From assembly GCA_045633845.1 (NCBI GenBank), contig JAZQZC010000012.1, positions 1-25,153 of the forward strand: a stretch of DNA of 25,153 bases, written 5' to 3'. A program made the translations under genes and the position numbers. Below the pieces are notes generated by a model. The model saw only the letters and a list, made by a program, of their open reading frames with translations. It was not told the DNA's origin and did no database searches. This stretch comes from RGIG4708 sp045633845. Lineage in GTDB: Bacteria; Bacillota; Clostridia; UMGS1810. This document shows, piece after piece, positions 24,297 to 25,153 of the stretch (the stretch's first letter is position 1; every line of letters begins with the position of its first letter).

Positions 24297-25153
24297 ATGG
24301 AAATATCAAAAACAATATGTGTAAGCATAGATAATAGCCTTGACGGCAAAACAATTAAAACGATTATACGAAATAATTTAGGCATTTCTGCCGCAATTAT
24401 GACAAAGCTTAAAAAATATCCAGACGGAATACTGCTTGGCGGAGTTCACCAAAACGTAAACAAGGTAGTAAAATGCGGCGACGTGCTGACACTCAACATA
24501 AGAGATGCTGCATCGCAAAACATTGAACCTGTTTGCATACCTCTTGACATTCTTTTTGAGGACGACGAAATTGTTGCGATTAACAAGCCGCGCAATATGC
24601 CTACCCACCCGTCGCAAAACCATCATCACGACACCCTTGCAAACGGCGTAATGTACAGGTACAAAGACACAAGCTTTACATTTCGCCCCATTACACGCCT
24701 TGACAGAGACACCTCGGGCGTTGTGCTTATTGCAAAAAATCAGCTTGCGGCATCGGTTTTGTCGGAGCAGATGCAAAGCTTTAAAATACAAAAGCAGTAC
24801 GTGGCTGTGTGCCACGGGATTTTTGAAAACAAGAGAGCAATAATAGATGCGCCTATAGCAAGAGCAGAGGGCTCGGGGATACTACGCAAGGTATCAGACA
24901 GCGGAAAGCCTGCAATTACCGAATATCAAATAACAGAGGAATTTGGCAGCTTGTCAATTGTGAAGCTCACCCCCAAAACAGGGCGCACCCATCAGCTGCG
25001 AGTGCATATGGCACACCTGGGGCACCCCATATATGGTGACGATATGTACGGCTCAGATGTGCAAAATGCGAGCACTCTTTTGCACTGCCACAAAATATGT
25101 TTTTATCATCCTCACACAAAACAGCTTATGGAAATTTGCGCACCTATACCTGA
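24297..25153 (+). CDS. RluA/RluD-family pseudouridine synthase (cut by window edge)
   Basis: The enzyme isomerises uridine to pseudouridine in rRNA or tRNA. The first 285 residues are in the window, so little of the C-terminus should be missing. ATG at 24297 has GGTGAT upstream. Residues 1-70 resemble an S4-like RNA-binding region. The catalytic motif RLDRDTSG has Asp136, and AINKPRNMPTHPS (about 94-106) and KTGRTHQLRVH near residue 235 are family signatures. The substrate site cannot be told from sequence. It is the only plus-strand gene in the window and is divergent from the methionine operon. Confidence 0.95.
   Translation, partial: MEISKTICVSIDNSLDGKTIKTIIRNNLGISAAIMTKLKKYPDGILLGGVHQNVNKVVKCGDVLTLNIRDAASQNIEPVCIPLDILFEDDEIVAINKPRNMPTHPSQNHHHDTLANGVMYRYKDTSFTFRPITRLDRDTSGVVLIAKNQLAASVLSEQMQSFKIQKQYVAVCHGIFENKRAIIDAPIARAEGSGILRKVSDSGKPAITEYQITEEFGSLSIVKLTPKTGRTHQLRVHMAHLGHPIYGDDMYGSDVQNASTLLHCHKICFYHPHTKQLMEICAPIP

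Noticed and set aside
24378..24815. Minus-strand open frame of 145 codons
   Set aside because: It is the antisense shadow of the pseudouridine synthase gene, whose family motifs are unmistakable.

Overview
The window looks like a chromosomal segment of a low-to-mid GC Gram-positive anaerobe in the class Clostridia, probably an Oscillospirales/Ruminococcus-type gut bacterium. The reasons are strong GGAGG ribosome sites, consensus sigma-A promoters, the Firmicutes gene order rpoB-rpoC-L7Ae-rpsL-rpsG-fusA-tuf, and a two-gene SufBC-like (SMS-type) Fe-S scaffold instead of a full suf operon. The species cannot be fixed from the sequence alone. Every gene is on the minus strand except the last, a pseudouridine synthase at the right edge.

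Right to left, in the direction of transcription: (1) 24158-18615 is a probable operon. An O-acetylhomoserine sulfhydrylase and MetA (with the acetyl-CoA-type Glu111) make homocysteine. They are followed by the SmsC ATPase and SmsB scaffold for Fe-S assembly, then two tandem paralogous zinc-ribbon proteins of unknown function, and a clean intrinsic terminator. (2) 18562-17466 is a DUF4116-like gene that appears split into three reading frames by two +1 shifts, so it is probably decaying. (3) 17455-12988 is a three-gene unit with its own promoter: an unknown aromatic-rich acidic protein, a WG-repeat-like protein with a C-terminal Cys/His cluster, and a 609-residue HTH-coiled coil-TPR-coiled coil protein. 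A 42-bp imperfect dyad covers the promoter's start region. (4) 12919-5126 is rpoB-rpoC with its own promoter, a structured leader and a 34-bp perfect palindromic terminator. rplJ/rplL, the usual genes upstream of rpoB, are absent. (5) 5169-4414 is a gene-free stretch packed with inverted repeats, including two opposed copies of one element whose hairpin stems show compensatory changes. (6) 4413-1 is the str operon: perfect-consensus promoter, L7Ae-like protein, rpsL, rpsG, fusA, and tuf with its own promoter and cut by the window edge. (7) 24249-25153 on the plus strand is an RluA/RluD-family pseudouridine synthase, cut at the right edge.

The core blocks are ordinary. The parts that deserve attention are the unknown cluster at 13041-20142 (zinc ribbons, WG/TPR scaffolds, dyad-controlled promoter), the covarying repeat element between rpoC and the str operon, the 114-residue acidic tail of RpoB, and the use of GTG/TTG starts in three successive str genes. 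No rRNA, tRNA, CRISPR array or transposase was seen.
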